From: Candidatus Sysuiplasma jiujiangense
GTDB taxonomy: Archaea > Thermoplasmatota > Thermoplasmata > Sysuiplasmatales > Sysuiplasmataceae
Assembly (NCBI GenBank): GCA_019721075.1
Contig: JAHEAD010000016.1
Location: 1 to 45,623, forward strand
Reading direction: 5' to 3'
Length of the DNA: 45,623 bases
Of the stretch, positions 31,354 to 39,425 are shown in pieces (the stretch's first letter is position 1; each line of letters starts with the position of its first letter). Under the pieces are notes generated by a model that saw only the letters and a program-made list of their open reading frames with translations, was not told the origin of the DNA and did not search any database. The position numbers were made by a program, and so were the translations under genes.

Positions 31354-32688
31354 TCAGACCAGCCCCTGCAGGCGGTTCATTGCCGAAACAACCTCTTCAT
31401 CCTTTCCTCTTCTGCCGATCAGCTGTATTCCGATACCATGGTCAACAGGCAGACTTCCTGCCGGGAGGGAGCAGACGTTTGCGAGTACCGTGAGCACGTC
31501 GGTAGCGTACATAAGCAGAGGGTCGGATGTTTTTTCTCCAAACGGGTAAGGTGTTACGGGCATTGTAGGCATGACGATCATGTCACTCGTGCCGAGTATC
31601 TCCTCAGCCTCCTCCCTTACCTCATTTCTTGCATTCACAGCCCTTTCATACCATTCGCTCCTCCCTTCGAGGGAAGTGATGTATGTTCCGAGCAGTATTC
31701 TCCTTCTGACTTCCCTGCCGAGCAGGGATCTTGATGCCTTCATTATTTCTGCGATGCCGCCGGCTCCCATTCTCGTTCCGTATCTCAGGCCGTCGAAACG
31801 CTGCATGGCGGATGAAAATTCAGAGTACATTGTAATATAATATGACGGAAGCAGCATGGGCGCATTTTTCAAATCGAATTCGCTGACCGTGCTGCCTGCT
31901 CGCCTCATTGCCTCGACTGCTTTCCGGAATGCTGCGGCCACATCACTACTGCAGAACCTGACAAGGTTCGCGGGTATGGAAATGTCAGCTCCTTCAAAAT
32001 CAAAATCGTTCAGTTTTCTGACACAATCCGTTCTCCGGAATGAATAAGTCGTCTGATCATGCTCGTCGTAGCCGCTGACAGCGTCCATTATTTCCGCGAG
32101 CAGCGGGACCTTACCTCTCGGAACAACGGGAGCGGGGGTCTCGAGGCTCATGGCCATGTCCACCAGGCCGTGGCGTGATATGCGCCCGTAGGTCGGCTTG
32201 AATGCGACTGCATCGCAGAATGCGGCCGGACATCTTGCCGATCCGCCAGTATCGGAACCGAACGCGGCATCAACCAGTCCGGCCGCAACAGCAGCGCCTG
32301 AACCGGACGAGCTGCCTCCTGGAACCATTCCCGGAAAAAGGGGATTCAATGCAGGCCCGAACGCAGAATTCTCCCCGGAGGAGCCGCAGGCGAATTCGTC
32401 CATGTTTGTCTTTCCAAGAATCACTGCGCCATTGGATCTCAGCCGGGAAACAAGTGTGGCGTCATATGGAGACACGTAATTTTCCAGCAGCCTGGAAGCG
32501 CAGGTGAGTCTCTCCCCCTTGACGGCAATGTTGTCCTTGATCCCGAAGATTGTGCCTGCAAGGCTGCCTCCGGCTGAGGTCACCGGCGCCGGCCTGCAGA
32601 GCGTAATGAACACGTTGAAATCATTTCTCTCAATTTCCCTGTAGATGAGGTTCAGCCTTCGGCTGAGGTCACCGCCGGGTTGGGTCAT
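31354..32688 (-). CDS. gatA: Aspartyl/glutamyl-tRNA amidotransferase subunit A (amidase)
   Basis: 444 residues. The amidase-signature triad is present: Lys51 in GIKDNI, the cis-Ser in PGGSSSGSGAAVAAG (about 126-128) and the nucleophile Ser150 in GSDTGGSAR. It releases ammonia from glutamine or asparagine and passes it to GatB. It is shorter than bacterial GatA (about 485), as is common in archaea. The ATG overlaps the end of gatC by 4 nt. Confidence 0.95.
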   Translation of the reverse strand: MTQPGGDLSRRLNLIYREIERNDFNVFITLCRPAPVTSAGGSLAGTIFGIKDNIAVKGERLTCASRLLENYVSPYDATLVSRLRSNGAVILGKTNMDEFACGSSGENSAFGPALNPLFPGMVPGGSSSGSGAAVAAGLVDAAFGSDTGGSARCPAAFCDAVAFKPTYGRISRHGLVDMAMSLETPAPVVPRGKVPLLAEIMDAVSGYDEHDQTTYSFRRTDCVRKLNDFDFEGADISIPANLVRFCSSDVAAAFRKAVEAMRRAGSTVSEFDLKNAPMLLPSYYITMYSEFSSAMQRFDGLRYGTRMGAGGIAEIMKASRSLLGREVRRRILLGTYITSLEGRSEWYERAVNARNEVREEAEEILGTSDMIVMPTMPVTPYPFGEKTSDPLLMYATDVLTVLANVCSLPAGSLPVDHGIGIQLIGRRGKDEEVVSAMNRLQGLV

Positions 32689-32969
32689 TCAGAGCCCCTG
32701 GGGACAAGCAGCAGCCGGCTCTCCTTTGCCGGGAAGTTGCCTACCACCATATCCGCCTCCTCGGCGGACGAGGTGCAATTCCCGTCATTTCTCGGGCCGG
32801 CCTTATCCGTTCGTGTCTCACCATCCCCTGCACTGAATTTTTCAACTGCCGAGAAAAAATCAAGTATAGTGTTCATTTCATCGGTGAAGAGAGCTATGTC
32901 CTGCGTGTTTAAGGGAAGCATTGCAAGATCTGCCAGCCTGTTAACCTCATCCCTGTCGATTTTTTTCAT
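32685..32969 (-). CDS. gatC: Aspartyl/glutamyl-tRNA amidotransferase subunit C
   Basis: 94 residues. IDRDEVNRLADLAMLPL matches the GatC N-terminal helix that wraps around GatA, and the LVPRGSE end is also typical. An insertion of about 20 polar residues in the middle (AGDGETRTDKAGPRNDG) is not usual. The ATG at 32967-32969 follows the regulator's TAA by 1 nt and has AGGAATGGG before it; upstream ATGs at 32978 and 32996 overlap the regulator gene. Confidence 0.9.
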   Translation of the reverse strand: MKKIDRDEVNRLADLAMLPLNTQDIALFTDEMNTILDFFSAVEKFSAGDGETRTDKAGPRNDGNCTSSAEEADMVVGNFPAKESRLLLVPRGSE

Positions 32970-32970
32970 C

Positions 32971-33411
32971 TTACCCATTCCTCTTGACTGTGTCAAAGAT
33001 GGAACATGTTTCTGTCCTATTTACGCCCTCTATCGATCTGAGTTTGTCGATCACAATGTTGCCCAGTTCCTGCAGACTTTGGGCGCTGACCCTCGCAATC
33101 ATGTCCCATCCGCCTGATATCAGGTACAGTTCCTTTATGCCGGGTATGGCGGATATCCTGTTTGCTACCTCCCTCTGCGTTGCGAGTCCAGGCATGAACG
33201 AGATTAGAATGAATGCAGAATGTGATTCACTCAGCTTGCTTTCATCGATATCCACCGTGTACCGGCGTATTATTCCCTCCTTCCGCAGGCTGGATATGCG
33301 CTGCCTGGCGGTTCCCCTGCCTATTCCCAGTCTCTCAGCGATGGAAGAGACAGGCATCCGCGCATTTTCCTTTAACAGGGCCAATATTTCAGCATCCAAT
33401 TTGTCTATCAT
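32971..33411 (-). CDS. Lrp/AsnC-family transcriptional regulator, first gene of the gat operon
   Basis: 146 residues: helix-turn-helix at about 3-50 (KLDAEILALLKENARMPVSSIAERLGIGRGTARQRI) and a RAM effector domain (about 62-146: LISFMPGLATQREV, ELYLISGGWDMIARV). Its stop is 1 nt from the gatC start, so the operon is led by its own likely regulator. A TATA-like GCTTAATTC is at 33439-33447. Some family members sense amino acids such as Asn, Gln or Leu; a link to Asn or Gln supply is suggested by context only. Confidence 0.92.
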   Translation of the reverse strand: MIDKLDAEILALLKENARMPVSSIAERLGIGRGTARQRISSLRKEGIIRRYTVDIDESKLSESHSAFILISFMPGLATQREVANRISAIPGIKELYLISGGWDMIARVSAQSLQELGNIVIDKLRSIEGVNRTETCSIFDTVKRNG

Positions 33412-33484
33412 GTCAACAACCTGGACCAGGAACAGGCAGAATTAAGCCATTTTGCCTTAGCAGGTCCGGAGAATATTCCAAAAG

Positions 33485-33497
33485 GTAATTAATATTA
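33485..33497 (+). promoter_or_regulatory. Promoter for tRNA-Asn
   Basis: AT-rich GTAATTAATATTA, centred about 34 nt before the mature tRNA 5' end. The intergenic region 33412-33524 holds this and the divergent gat promoter. Confidence 0.5.
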
Positions 33498-33524
33498 GTG
33501 ATGTTTGCTTCAATTCGGATTTAT

Positions 33525-33596
33525 GGCTCCGTAGTCCAATGGGCAAGATATCTGGCTGTTAACCAGGTGATGACCGTTCGAATCGGTCCGGAGCCG
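33525..33596 (+). tRNA. tRNA-Asn (anticodon GTT), intronless
   Basis: A cloverleaf can be drawn: acceptor GGCTCCG/CGGAGCC (7 bp), D arm with GGG in the loop, anticodon stem TCTGG/CCAGG with loop CTGTTAA (anticodon GTT), a 4-nt variable loop and T arm GACCG-TTCGAAT-CGGTC. The D stem is weak (a G-T pair and a C-A mismatch at 13-22). The 3' CCA is not encoded. The gene is divergent from the gat operon. Confidence 0.93.
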
Positions 33597-33720
33597 GGTG
33601 TATTCCGCATTCTGCACTGGCAGGAAGGTGCCAGGATGACCGGAGAATGATGGTCAGACTTTCCCGTGCCTGAGTGGCTAACTGCATTCCAATTTAATTG
33701 CCTTACTTAACATTGCAGTT

Positions 33721-33730
33721 GTATAAATAT
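33721..33730 (+). promoter_or_regulatory. TATA box for the TrmB-like regulator
   Basis: GTATAAATAT. Transcription would start near 33751, giving a leader of about 50 nt to the ATG at 33803 or about 20 nt to the ATG at 33773. Confidence 0.6.
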
Positions 33731-33802
33731 GGGCTTTGCTTTTCCTGTATCGACCGGCAGACAACGAACTCAATGAGCTGTTGCGGCATGGGGAGCCAAA
33801 GG

Positions 33803-34645
33803 ATGAATGATGACAGCCCGCTTCGGAGGCTTGGCCTTACCGGGTATGAGAAAAAAATAGTAAGCGCAATGATATCCAGCGGTCTTGACACATTCGATTA
33901 CAGGGAGGCAATGAAACTTGGAGAGATACCCTACGGAAAGGTCTATTTTGTCCTGAATTCTCTTGAAAACAAGGGTTTTCTGAGGAACCTTGGAGGAAGA
34001 CCTAAGAGGTACTCGCTGACACCCCTCGGTGAGGTGATTGACGAATACCTCATCATTCCGCTCATCAGGGAACTTCTTTCCGGCCCGCTGGATTCACAGC
34101 ACATTTTCAGGGACACATGGACGAGGCAGGTTTGTTCCTCCATCCCCGTTTTGAGGCTTGAAGGACAGGGCAGTCCATCGATAGAAATGCTTTCAGGTCT
34201 GGAAGAAATCAGAAAGGCGCAGATTGCAGAAATAATGAATGCCTCCAGGGAGATACTTTTCTGCTTTTCAAAGTCCAATTTCCTTGACAGAAGATTTACA
34301 AGCTACATCAAAATGAGCAGAAATGTGAAAATAAACCTGATCACATCGGTGCCTCCTGGCGAACTTCTGGCAACCACATCACGTAACGACAGAGAGCAGA
34401 TGATGAGCATGCTTTCCAACGAGAAGTTCACATCCAACATACGGTATTACCACTGCCCCGGCCTGAAAGAGAGATTCATGTCAATCGACGGCAGATTCAC
34501 AGCAGTGGGGAGCGATGTTTCTCCGGTCCTTGCGCACATCTACTCCACAGCGATCGGGGCGCAGATGAGGAACAGATTCGAAGAGCTCAGAGGCATATCG
34601 GTGGAACAGCAAATCGGGAAAGTTGTATCCGGCATGTCCGTGTGA
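33803..34645 (+). CDS. TrmB-like transcriptional regulator
   Basis: 280 residues. An N-terminal winged helix (about 6-85: LGLTGYEKKIVSAMISSGLDTF, GKVYFVLNSLENKGFLR, GGRPKRYSLTPLGE) resembles TrmB and related archaeal regulators. The C-terminal part (about 140-275) looks like the phospholipase-D-like effector fold of this group (NASREILFCFSKSNF, VKINLITSVPPGE), without catalytic HKD motifs. TrmB-type proteins often sense sugars. The ATG at 33803 is preferred for its fit to the family start; ATGs at 33788 and 33773 are possible. It stands alone between tRNA-Asn and an epimerase gene. Confidence 0.75.
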   Translation: MNDDSPLRRLGLTGYEKKIVSAMISSGLDTFDYREAMKLGEIPYGKVYFVLNSLENKGFLRNLGGRPKRYSLTPLGEVIDEYLIIPLIRELLSGPLDSQHIFRDTWTRQVCSSIPVLRLEGQGSPSIEMLSGLEEIRKAQIAEIMNASREILFCFSKSNFLDRRFTSYIKMSRNVKINLITSVPPGELLATTSRNDREQMMSMLSNEKFTSNIRYYHCPGLKERFMSIDGRFTAVGSDVSPVLAHIYSTAIGAQMRNRFEELRGISVEQQIGKVVSGMSV

Positions 34646-34785
34646 CCGTGTTGCACCTGCAGACACTTTCCCGGCGCAAAGACAGTGGCTTAAAACTGCT
34701 GAGCCTGCAGACCCGCAGCGTCTCAGCATGCCTCAGTGAACAGTCGCAGTGAGCGCTGACCATCCCGGACCATGTCAGGCAGAGA

Positions 34786-34796
34786 ACAATTTTAAG
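34786..34796 (+). promoter_or_regulatory. TATA box for the epimerase gene
   Basis: ACAATTTTAAG, centred about 30 nt before the ATG at 34821. This supports a near-leaderless start, which agrees with the lack of a Shine-Dalgarno sequence there. Confidence 0.55.
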
Positions 34797-34820
34797 CAGC
34801 CGCAGATGATGTTCCCTTCA

Positions 34821-35717
34821 ATGAGCAAAAAAATATTCATAACCGGCGTATGCGGTTTTATCGGCACCCATCTTGCAGCGATGGCAGCGGAGATGGGGTA
34901 TGATGTTTCGGGACTTGCGCATTGCGATAAGGCCATCAGGGATGCGGAGATAACAGTAGGCGACATCAGGGATGCGGCAACGGTGGAGAATGCGTCCAGG
35001 GACTGCGATTATTTCATCCATCTCGCAGCCGTCACTTCAAACGTGGAGTTCGAGAAAAACACAGATTACAGCGTTGACGTGAACATCAACGGCTTCAGGA
35101 CCGCAATAAATGCCGCCGTAAAGAACAGGTGCAGCAGATTTGTGTACGCCTCAAGTGCCGCGATCTATCTGGATTCCTTTTCCGAGGGCAGCGTCATTCC
35201 GTTCAGCATGCAGTCAAATCACTATGCAAAAACGAAGATGATGAACGAGATGATCGCCAGGACATACGCAGAGGTTTTCGGGGTCAGCACGCTCGGCCTG
35301 CGCTATTTCAATGTGTACGGGAGCGGTGAAAACCGGAAGGGGAATTACGCAAGCATCATGTCACAGTTCATTTCGGCATCCATGGCCGGGAAAAAACTGG
35401 AAGTCTACGGCGACGGAACACAGGCAAGAGATTTCATACATGTCTCGGATGTGGCCAGAATAACGCTGATGCTTTCATCCTCACCCCTGACCGGGGCTGT
35501 CAATGTCGGAACGGGCAGAACCATAGAATACGGACGGATCGCGGATATAATCGACGGAAAAAACAAGGAGTTTGTGAAGAATCCGCTATCAAGCTATCAG
35601 CAACTCACCAGGGCAGATACAGGGCTTCTCCGCACTGTCATAGGGGATTACAATTTCGTTGAGGTTGAAGATGGAATAAGGAAGCTCACCAGGGAGATGC
35701 GGGCCGCAACCGGTTAA
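34821..35717 (+). CDS. NAD-dependent sugar-nucleotide epimerase/dehydratase (extended SDR)
   Basis: 298 residues. The Rossmann motif is KIFITGVCGFIGTHL, the catalytic Ser is in YASSAAIY, and YAKTK (YxxxK) is intact. LRYFNVYG and VYGDGTQARDFIHVSDVA are typical of the UDP-glucose 4-epimerase/GDP-mannose dehydratase group. It acts on nucleotide sugars in the cytoplasm and could supply precursors for surface glycans. Exact substrate cannot be told. The start MSKKIFITG is chosen for family fit and TATA spacing; an ATG at 34806 is possible. Confidence 0.9.
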   Translation: MSKKIFITGVCGFIGTHLAAMAAEMGYDVSGLAHCDKAIRDAEITVGDIRDAATVENASRDCDYFIHLAAVTSNVEFEKNTDYSVDVNINGFRTAINAAVKNRCSRFVYASSAAIYLDSFSEGSVIPFSMQSNHYAKTKMMNEMIARTYAEVFGVSTLGLRYFNVYGSGENRKGNYASIMSQFISASMAGKKLEVYGDGTQARDFIHVSDVARITLMLSSSPLTGAVNVGTGRTIEYGRIADIIDGKNKEFVKNPLSSYQQLTRADTGLLRTVIGDYNFVEVEDGIRKLTREMRAATG

Positions 35718-35756
35718 AACAACGGGCCCTGGCAAGGAGCACTCTAACCGGCACGT

Positions 35757-36257
35757 TCAATTTTTAGCCTGTGATGAAGGGGGAGACTGCCCGGTGCCGG
35801 AAGGAACTGCGTCCTTTCTGTCTGAAGGTGCTTTGTCTGCAGGCGTCTGGACAGGCGGCGCAACAGCCTTCTGCTGCGGTTTCGGCGCAACCGGCGGCGG
35901 TGCGTTCATTTCCCTGATTTTCAGTTCGAAATCATCAACACCCAGGTTTGCAATCCAGTCGACAAACATGCCCGTCAGCCCTTTTGCTCCGGGAACCACC
36001 CTTATACCTGCGGATCGGAGCGCGGCGGCCGTGTCCTCCGAGATGGAGTTTGCCACGACTACATCCACCTTCAGCTTTCGGGCAATAGATATCCATTTTT
36101 CCGGCTGTGGAGGGGAAGGGAAACCGGTCCTGACCAGTGTGCCCGCTACAGTACCGTCTATTATTTCTGCGACAGTATAATATCTTGATTTTTCGAATTC
36201 TCTGGAAATGTTGCTTATCAAACCTGTCTCACTTTCCGAAGGAAGCAGCACGTTCAT
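35757..36257 (-). CDS. NifX/NifB-C-terminal-like (dinitrogenase FeMo-cofactor family) protein with Pro/Ala-rich tail
   Basis: 166 residues. Residues about 1-110 match the Nitro_FeMo-Co fold (PF02579): MNVLLPSES, ISNISREFEKSRYYTVAEI, VDVVVANSISEDTAAAL and GIRVVPGAKGLTGM. In nitrogen fixers this fold binds FeMo-cofactor precursors. Archaea without nif genes carry standalone versions of unknown function. The last 45 residues are Pro, Ala, Gln and Lys-rich (PPPVAPKPQQKAVAPP) and probably disordered. No nif genes are nearby. It has its own TATA box and a leader of about 35 nt. Confidence 0.82.
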   Translation of the reverse strand: MNVLLPSESETGLISNISREFEKSRYYTVAEIIDGTVAGTLVRTGFPSPPQPEKWISIARKLKVDVVVANSISEDTAAALRSAGIRVVPGAKGLTGMFVDWIANLGVDDFELKIREMNAPPPVAPKPQQKAVAPPVQTPADKAPSDRKDAVPSGTGQSPPSSQAKN

Positions 36258-36310
36258 CTTACAGCCTCACACTCCATGCGCCGGCAGCGCTGGTATAGTA
36301 GACAGGGTGT

Positions 36311-36320
36311 TTACTTAAAT
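36311..36320 (-). promoter_or_regulatory. TATA box for the NifX-like gene
   Basis: ATTTAAGTAA on the minus strand, centred about 58 nt before the ATG at 36257. Confidence 0.55.
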
Positions 36321-36329
36321 GTGTCGAGA

Positions 36330-36396
36330 ACATGTCTGCCGGCAGATAAACCACATGCCTGACATGTTGGCAATGTGCTGACAAAGTGGCACATGT
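36330..36396 (-). promoter_or_regulatory. Cluster of ACATGT palindromes upstream of the NifX-like promoter
   Basis: ACATGT occurs at 36330-36335, 36362-36367 and 36391-36396, spaced 32 and 29 nt (about three helical turns). A perfect 12-nt palindrome TCTGCCGGCAGA is at 36335-36346. All lie just upstream of the TATA box, where an activator would bind. The rest of the 364-nt gap (36258-36621) shows no convincing gene. Confidence 0.35.
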
Positions 36397-36580
36397 TTTC
36401 CACCGGCCTGCCGCGGCGGTTTTTGAGAACTGCCCTAAATCAGTGGCATTGCACAGCCCTACCTGCCGGGTTGAGACTGCAAACCGCAACGCCTTCATGA
36501 ACAGACGGCCATGAGCAGAAGACTGATATCGCGGGCTCATGCCACTCTGTCGCACAACTGAATTCACAAAATTGACAACA

Positions 36581-36591
36581 GTTTTAAGTTA
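36581..36591 (+). promoter_or_regulatory. TATA box for etfBA
   Basis: GTTTTAAGTTA. Predicted transcript start is near 36611, about 10 nt before the TTG start codon of etfB. Confidence 0.5.
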
Positions 36592-36621
36592 CATGCCGTT
36601 AAGACACCCGGGTGACAGGGC

Positions 36622-37425
36622 TTGAAGATAGTTGTTCTAGTGAAGGCAGTACCTGAAGTCAGGAACGTCAGACTGTCAATAAAGGGAAATGACATTGACA
36701 AAGGCGAGCTGAACTACGTCATAAACGAACAGGATGATTACGCACTCGAGGAGGGATTGAAGCTGAAAGAGAAGAGCAGAGGGGACGTCACTGTCGTGAT
36801 GCTCGGGGAGGAGTCTGCCAGGAAAGGAGTTACGCAGGTAATGCGCCAGTGCTATGCAAAGGGGGCTGACATCGGCATAATGCTGCTGCATCCGTCATAT
36901 GGCGAATGGGATGATGCCGTAAAGGCGAGAATTATCGCAAAAATCGTTTCGGAACTGAGCCCGGATGTTGTTCTGTGCGGTTCGCAATCGTCCGATACCG
37001 CCTCAAGCAGGCTCGGCCCCATGGTTGCAGAGTTGACTGGAATACCGCATGCGACACTCATAACTTCGCTGGAAACTGACGCTGAGAAGGCATTCAGGGT
37101 GAGAAGAGACCTGGAGCAGGGAGTTCAGGAAGTCGTTCACATCCAGATTCCCTGCCTTGTAAGCACCCAGACTGGAATAAACACGCCGAGATACGCATCG
37201 CTGAGCAGGATCATTGCAGCGACCAAAAAGGAAATCAGGCAGCCAAATCTGTCTGAACTGAAGATTTCAGACGCGGACCTGGAGAAGTGGAACAGAGTCA
37301 GGAGGACTTCCATTTCGTTCCCCGAAGAAAAGTCATCCAGCGCACTGATACTGCAGGGAAAGCCGGAGGAAGAGGCGCAGCAGCTGGTCAGGATGCTGCG
37401 GGAAAAGGGGCTTCTTCAGAGGTGA
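36622..37425 (+). CDS. etfB: Electron transfer flavoprotein, beta subunit
   Basis: 267 residues. MKIVVLVKAVPEV, NEQDDYALEEGLKLKEK, DVTVVMLGEE and LCGSQSSDTASSRLGPMVAELTGIPHAT are EtfB hallmarks. With EtfA it accepts electrons from acyl-CoA and related dehydrogenases. The start is a TTG at 36622, the only sensible one, with GGGTGACAGGG before it. Its TGA overlaps the etfA ATG by 1 nt (TGATG), so the subunits are translated together. No acyl-CoA dehydrogenase or ETF-quinone oxidoreductase gene lies next to it. Confidence 0.94.
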   Translation: MKIVVLVKAVPEVRNVRLSIKGNDIDKGELNYVINEQDDYALEEGLKLKEKSRGDVTVVMLGEESARKGVTQVMRQCYAKGADIGIMLLHPSYGEWDDAVKARIIAKIVSELSPDVVLCGSQSSDTASSRLGPMVAELTGIPHATLITSLETDAEKAFRVRRDLEQGVQEVVHIQIPCLVSTQTGINTPRYASLSRIIAATKKEIRQPNLSELKISDADLEKWNRVRRTSISFPEEKSSSALILQGKPEEEAQQLVRMLREKGLLQR

Positions 37426-38390
37426 TGCTGTTGGGCAGAATAATTGTGGTTGCCGAGCAGAGAGATGACGTGCTGAAGGATGCTACGCTTGAGAACATAA
37501 CACTTGCCAGGAAACTCGCAGGCGGGAACGGCAGAGTGGCCGTACTGCTCATGGGAGACGCGCTGTCGTCGAGTGTAAGAACATTATCGGAGGTGGATGC
37601 GGATGAACTGCTCATCGTCAGGAACGGCATGCTCAGGAATTACACCTATGATGCCTACAAATTTGCAATAAGCAGGGTAGTCAGTGAAAAAGAATTCGAC
37701 TTGATCATTGCGCCGTACACCTCGCTGGGAATGGATCTCTACCCGGGGCTTTCGGTTGCAATCGATGTTCCTCTGGTCTCCGATTGCACGGGTGCGGAAA
37801 TAAAGGATGGCGTTGTCGTCGCCAGGAGACAGCTCTATGGAGGGAAACTGGAGGCTGATTTCAGTGTCGAAGGCAGATGCATCCTGACTGCCAGACCCGG
37901 CATCAGCAAACCGTGCGGCGGCGGAAGACCGGAAACAACCGAACTGAACATAGATATGGAAAGCGTGAAGGCAAGAACACGTGTGGAAGGATATGAAATT
38001 CCGCCCAGGGAGGACGTCGATATAGAGAAGGCGAAGATCATAGTCTCCGTCGGAAGAGGGATAGAAAAGAAGGAGAATCTGCCTGCATTCGAGGAGCTGG
38101 TAAAGGAGATAGACGGAGCAGTGCTTGCCGGCTCGAGACCGGTAATAGACAGCGGCTGGCTTCCGAAAGGCAGGCAGGTTGGCGTTTCAGGCAAGACCGT
38201 AAAGCCGAAGCTTTACATGGCATTCGGGATAAGCGGAGCGATACAGCACCTTTCCGGCATGTCCGGCAGCGATTTTATTGTTGCCGTCAACAAGGACAGA
38301 GATGCGCCGATTTTCAAGGTCGCAAATGTGGGCATAGTGGACGACATATTCAAGGTCGCGCCGGCACTGGTCAAGGAACTTAAGAAATGA
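37425..38390 (+). CDS. etfA: Electron transfer flavoprotein, alpha subunit
   Basis: 321 residues. The N-terminal domain (about 1-185) includes RIIVVAEQRDDVLKDATLENITLARKLAGG, and the C-terminal FAD-binding domain (about 190-321) contains AGSRPVIDSGWLPKGRQVGVSGKTV and YMAFGISGAIQHLSGMSGS, with the usual FAD contacts. The ATG at 37425 overlaps the etfB stop; a reading from 37287 would extend over etfB and is rejected. A long stem-loop region follows the stop. Confidence 0.94.
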   Translation: MLLGRIIVVAEQRDDVLKDATLENITLARKLAGGNGRVAVLLMGDALSSSVRTLSEVDADELLIVRNGMLRNYTYDAYKFAISRVVSEKEFDLIIAPYTSLGMDLYPGLSVAIDVPLVSDCTGAEIKDGVVVARRQLYGGKLEADFSVEGRCILTARPGISKPCGGGRPETTELNIDMESVKARTRVEGYEIPPREDVDIEKAKIIVSVGRGIEKKENLPAFEELVKEIDGAVLAGSRPVIDSGWLPKGRQVGVSGKTVKPKLYMAFGISGAIQHLSGMSGSDFIVAVNKDRDAPIFKVANVGIVDDIFKVAPALVKELKK

Positions 38391-38408
38391 CTGTGACTTC
38401 TACAAGAC

Positions 38409-38542
38409 ACGCAGTGCAGCCCGATGAAAAGAGCGAAATCGCAGAGGAATGCACTGCGTCGGATCGCGCTGCCGCCTCAGGCACTTGCGGCTGTTTACTG
38501 AAATCCAGACCGGCCCCAGGCTCCATATCCGGGGCTGCACTG
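38409..38542 (+). promoter_or_regulatory. Intergenic repeats with mutually exclusive pairings
   Basis: ACGCAGTGCA (38409-38418) pairs perfectly with TGCACTGCGT (38450-38459), 10 bp. The overlapping CAGTGCAGCCC (38412-38422) also pairs perfectly with GGGCTGCACTG (38532-38542), 11 bp. TGCACTG therefore occurs three times, once inverted. The first stem begins 18 nt after the etfA stop. It could be an RNA switch or terminator, or three operator sites just upstream of the nitrilase promoter. Confidence 0.4.
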
Positions 38543-38604
38543 ATACGCTGGGTGAAAATACACACGCTCGTTAGGTAACCAGTGAAGGGAGGGTGGCAAC
38601 AGTT

Positions 38605-39417
38605 ATGAAGAATGATGCAGGTATGGCCGGGATGATGAAGATTACTGTAGTGCAGTGGAGTCCTTCGTTTGGAAAAAAACAGCTGAACTGGGCGAGGATG
38701 GAAGAATTCTCGCGCCGGTGCGACTCGGATATAATTGTTTTTCCGGAACTATATTCGTCCGGATACAATTTTGACAGCCGGGAAGAAATAATTCCCCATT
38801 CGGATACCGTCGGGGCGCTGTCCGGTCTTGCAGAGATATCTGCAGGCAACGGAAAGCTGATTGCTGGAGGTTTTTCAGAACTAGACGGAAGGCGTGTGTT
38901 CGATTCCGCATTTGCCATATCGGAGGGCAAAGTAGACATTTACAGAAAAATACATCTCTGGGCGAAGGAGACGCAGATATTCGACGAGGGGATCGAAAGC
39001 CTGATCGTCAGCTATGGCGATGCGAAAGTAGGCATCGAGATCTGCTACGATCTTCAGTTTCCGGAACTGGCGCGTCTCATGCTTTCAGGCGGCGCAGACA
39101 TAATACTCTGCCCCATGGCATGGGCGGAAGAGCCCACATACATGGATCGGGAAACGCCTTCCTTTGTTCATCTTGCAATCGCCCAGTCATTTTCCAACGG
39201 CGTGTTCACAGCGATAGCTAACAGGGTCGGAACTGAGCGTGGTGCAGTATTTGAAGGACACAGCGGAGTGGCCGATCCGTACGGAAATTTCAGCGGATTG
39301 AAGAGAGGTGAAGGCGAAATTACGGTCGAAATGGATCTTTCAGCTGTTGAAAAGGCAAGAAGACCCAATGTCTACAACAATCTGGATAAAGACAGAAGAC
39401 TGAAGGTTTCCCTGTGA
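38605..39417 (+). CDS. Carbon-nitrogen hydrolase (nitrilase superfamily amidohydrolase)
   Basis: 270 residues. The catalytic triad is Glu48 (VFPELY), Lys115 (YRKIHLW) and Cys147 (EICYDLQFPE). Members hydrolyse amides, nitriles or carbamoyl compounds; the short length and soluble form suit an omega-amidase or N-carbamoyl-type enzyme, but the substrate is not clear. The ATG at 38605 has GGAGGGTG about 9 nt before it. ATGs at 38632 and 38635 (MKITVVQW) match the family start more closely and are possible. A weak TATA-like GAAAATACAC is near 38553-38562. Confidence 0.9.
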   Translation: MKNDAGMAGMMKITVVQWSPSFGKKQLNWARMEEFSRRCDSDIIVFPELYSSGYNFDSREEIIPHSDTVGALSGLAEISAGNGKLIAGGFSELDGRRVFDSAFAISEGKVDIYRKIHLWAKETQIFDEGIESLIVSYGDAKVGIEICYDLQFPELARLMLSGGADIILCPMAWAEEPTYMDRETPSFVHLAIAQSFSNGVFTAIANRVGTERGAVFEGHSGVADPYGNFSGLKRGEGEITVEMDLSAVEKARRPNVYNNLDKDRRLKVSL

Positions 39418-39425
39418 ACTGCGCA

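Noticed and set aside
36259-36567. A 102-residue minus-strand frame in the gap before etfB
   Set aside because: It runs through the NifX-like promoter and palindromes, has no recognisable pattern, and its Trp/Cys/His-rich composition looks like non-coding sequence.
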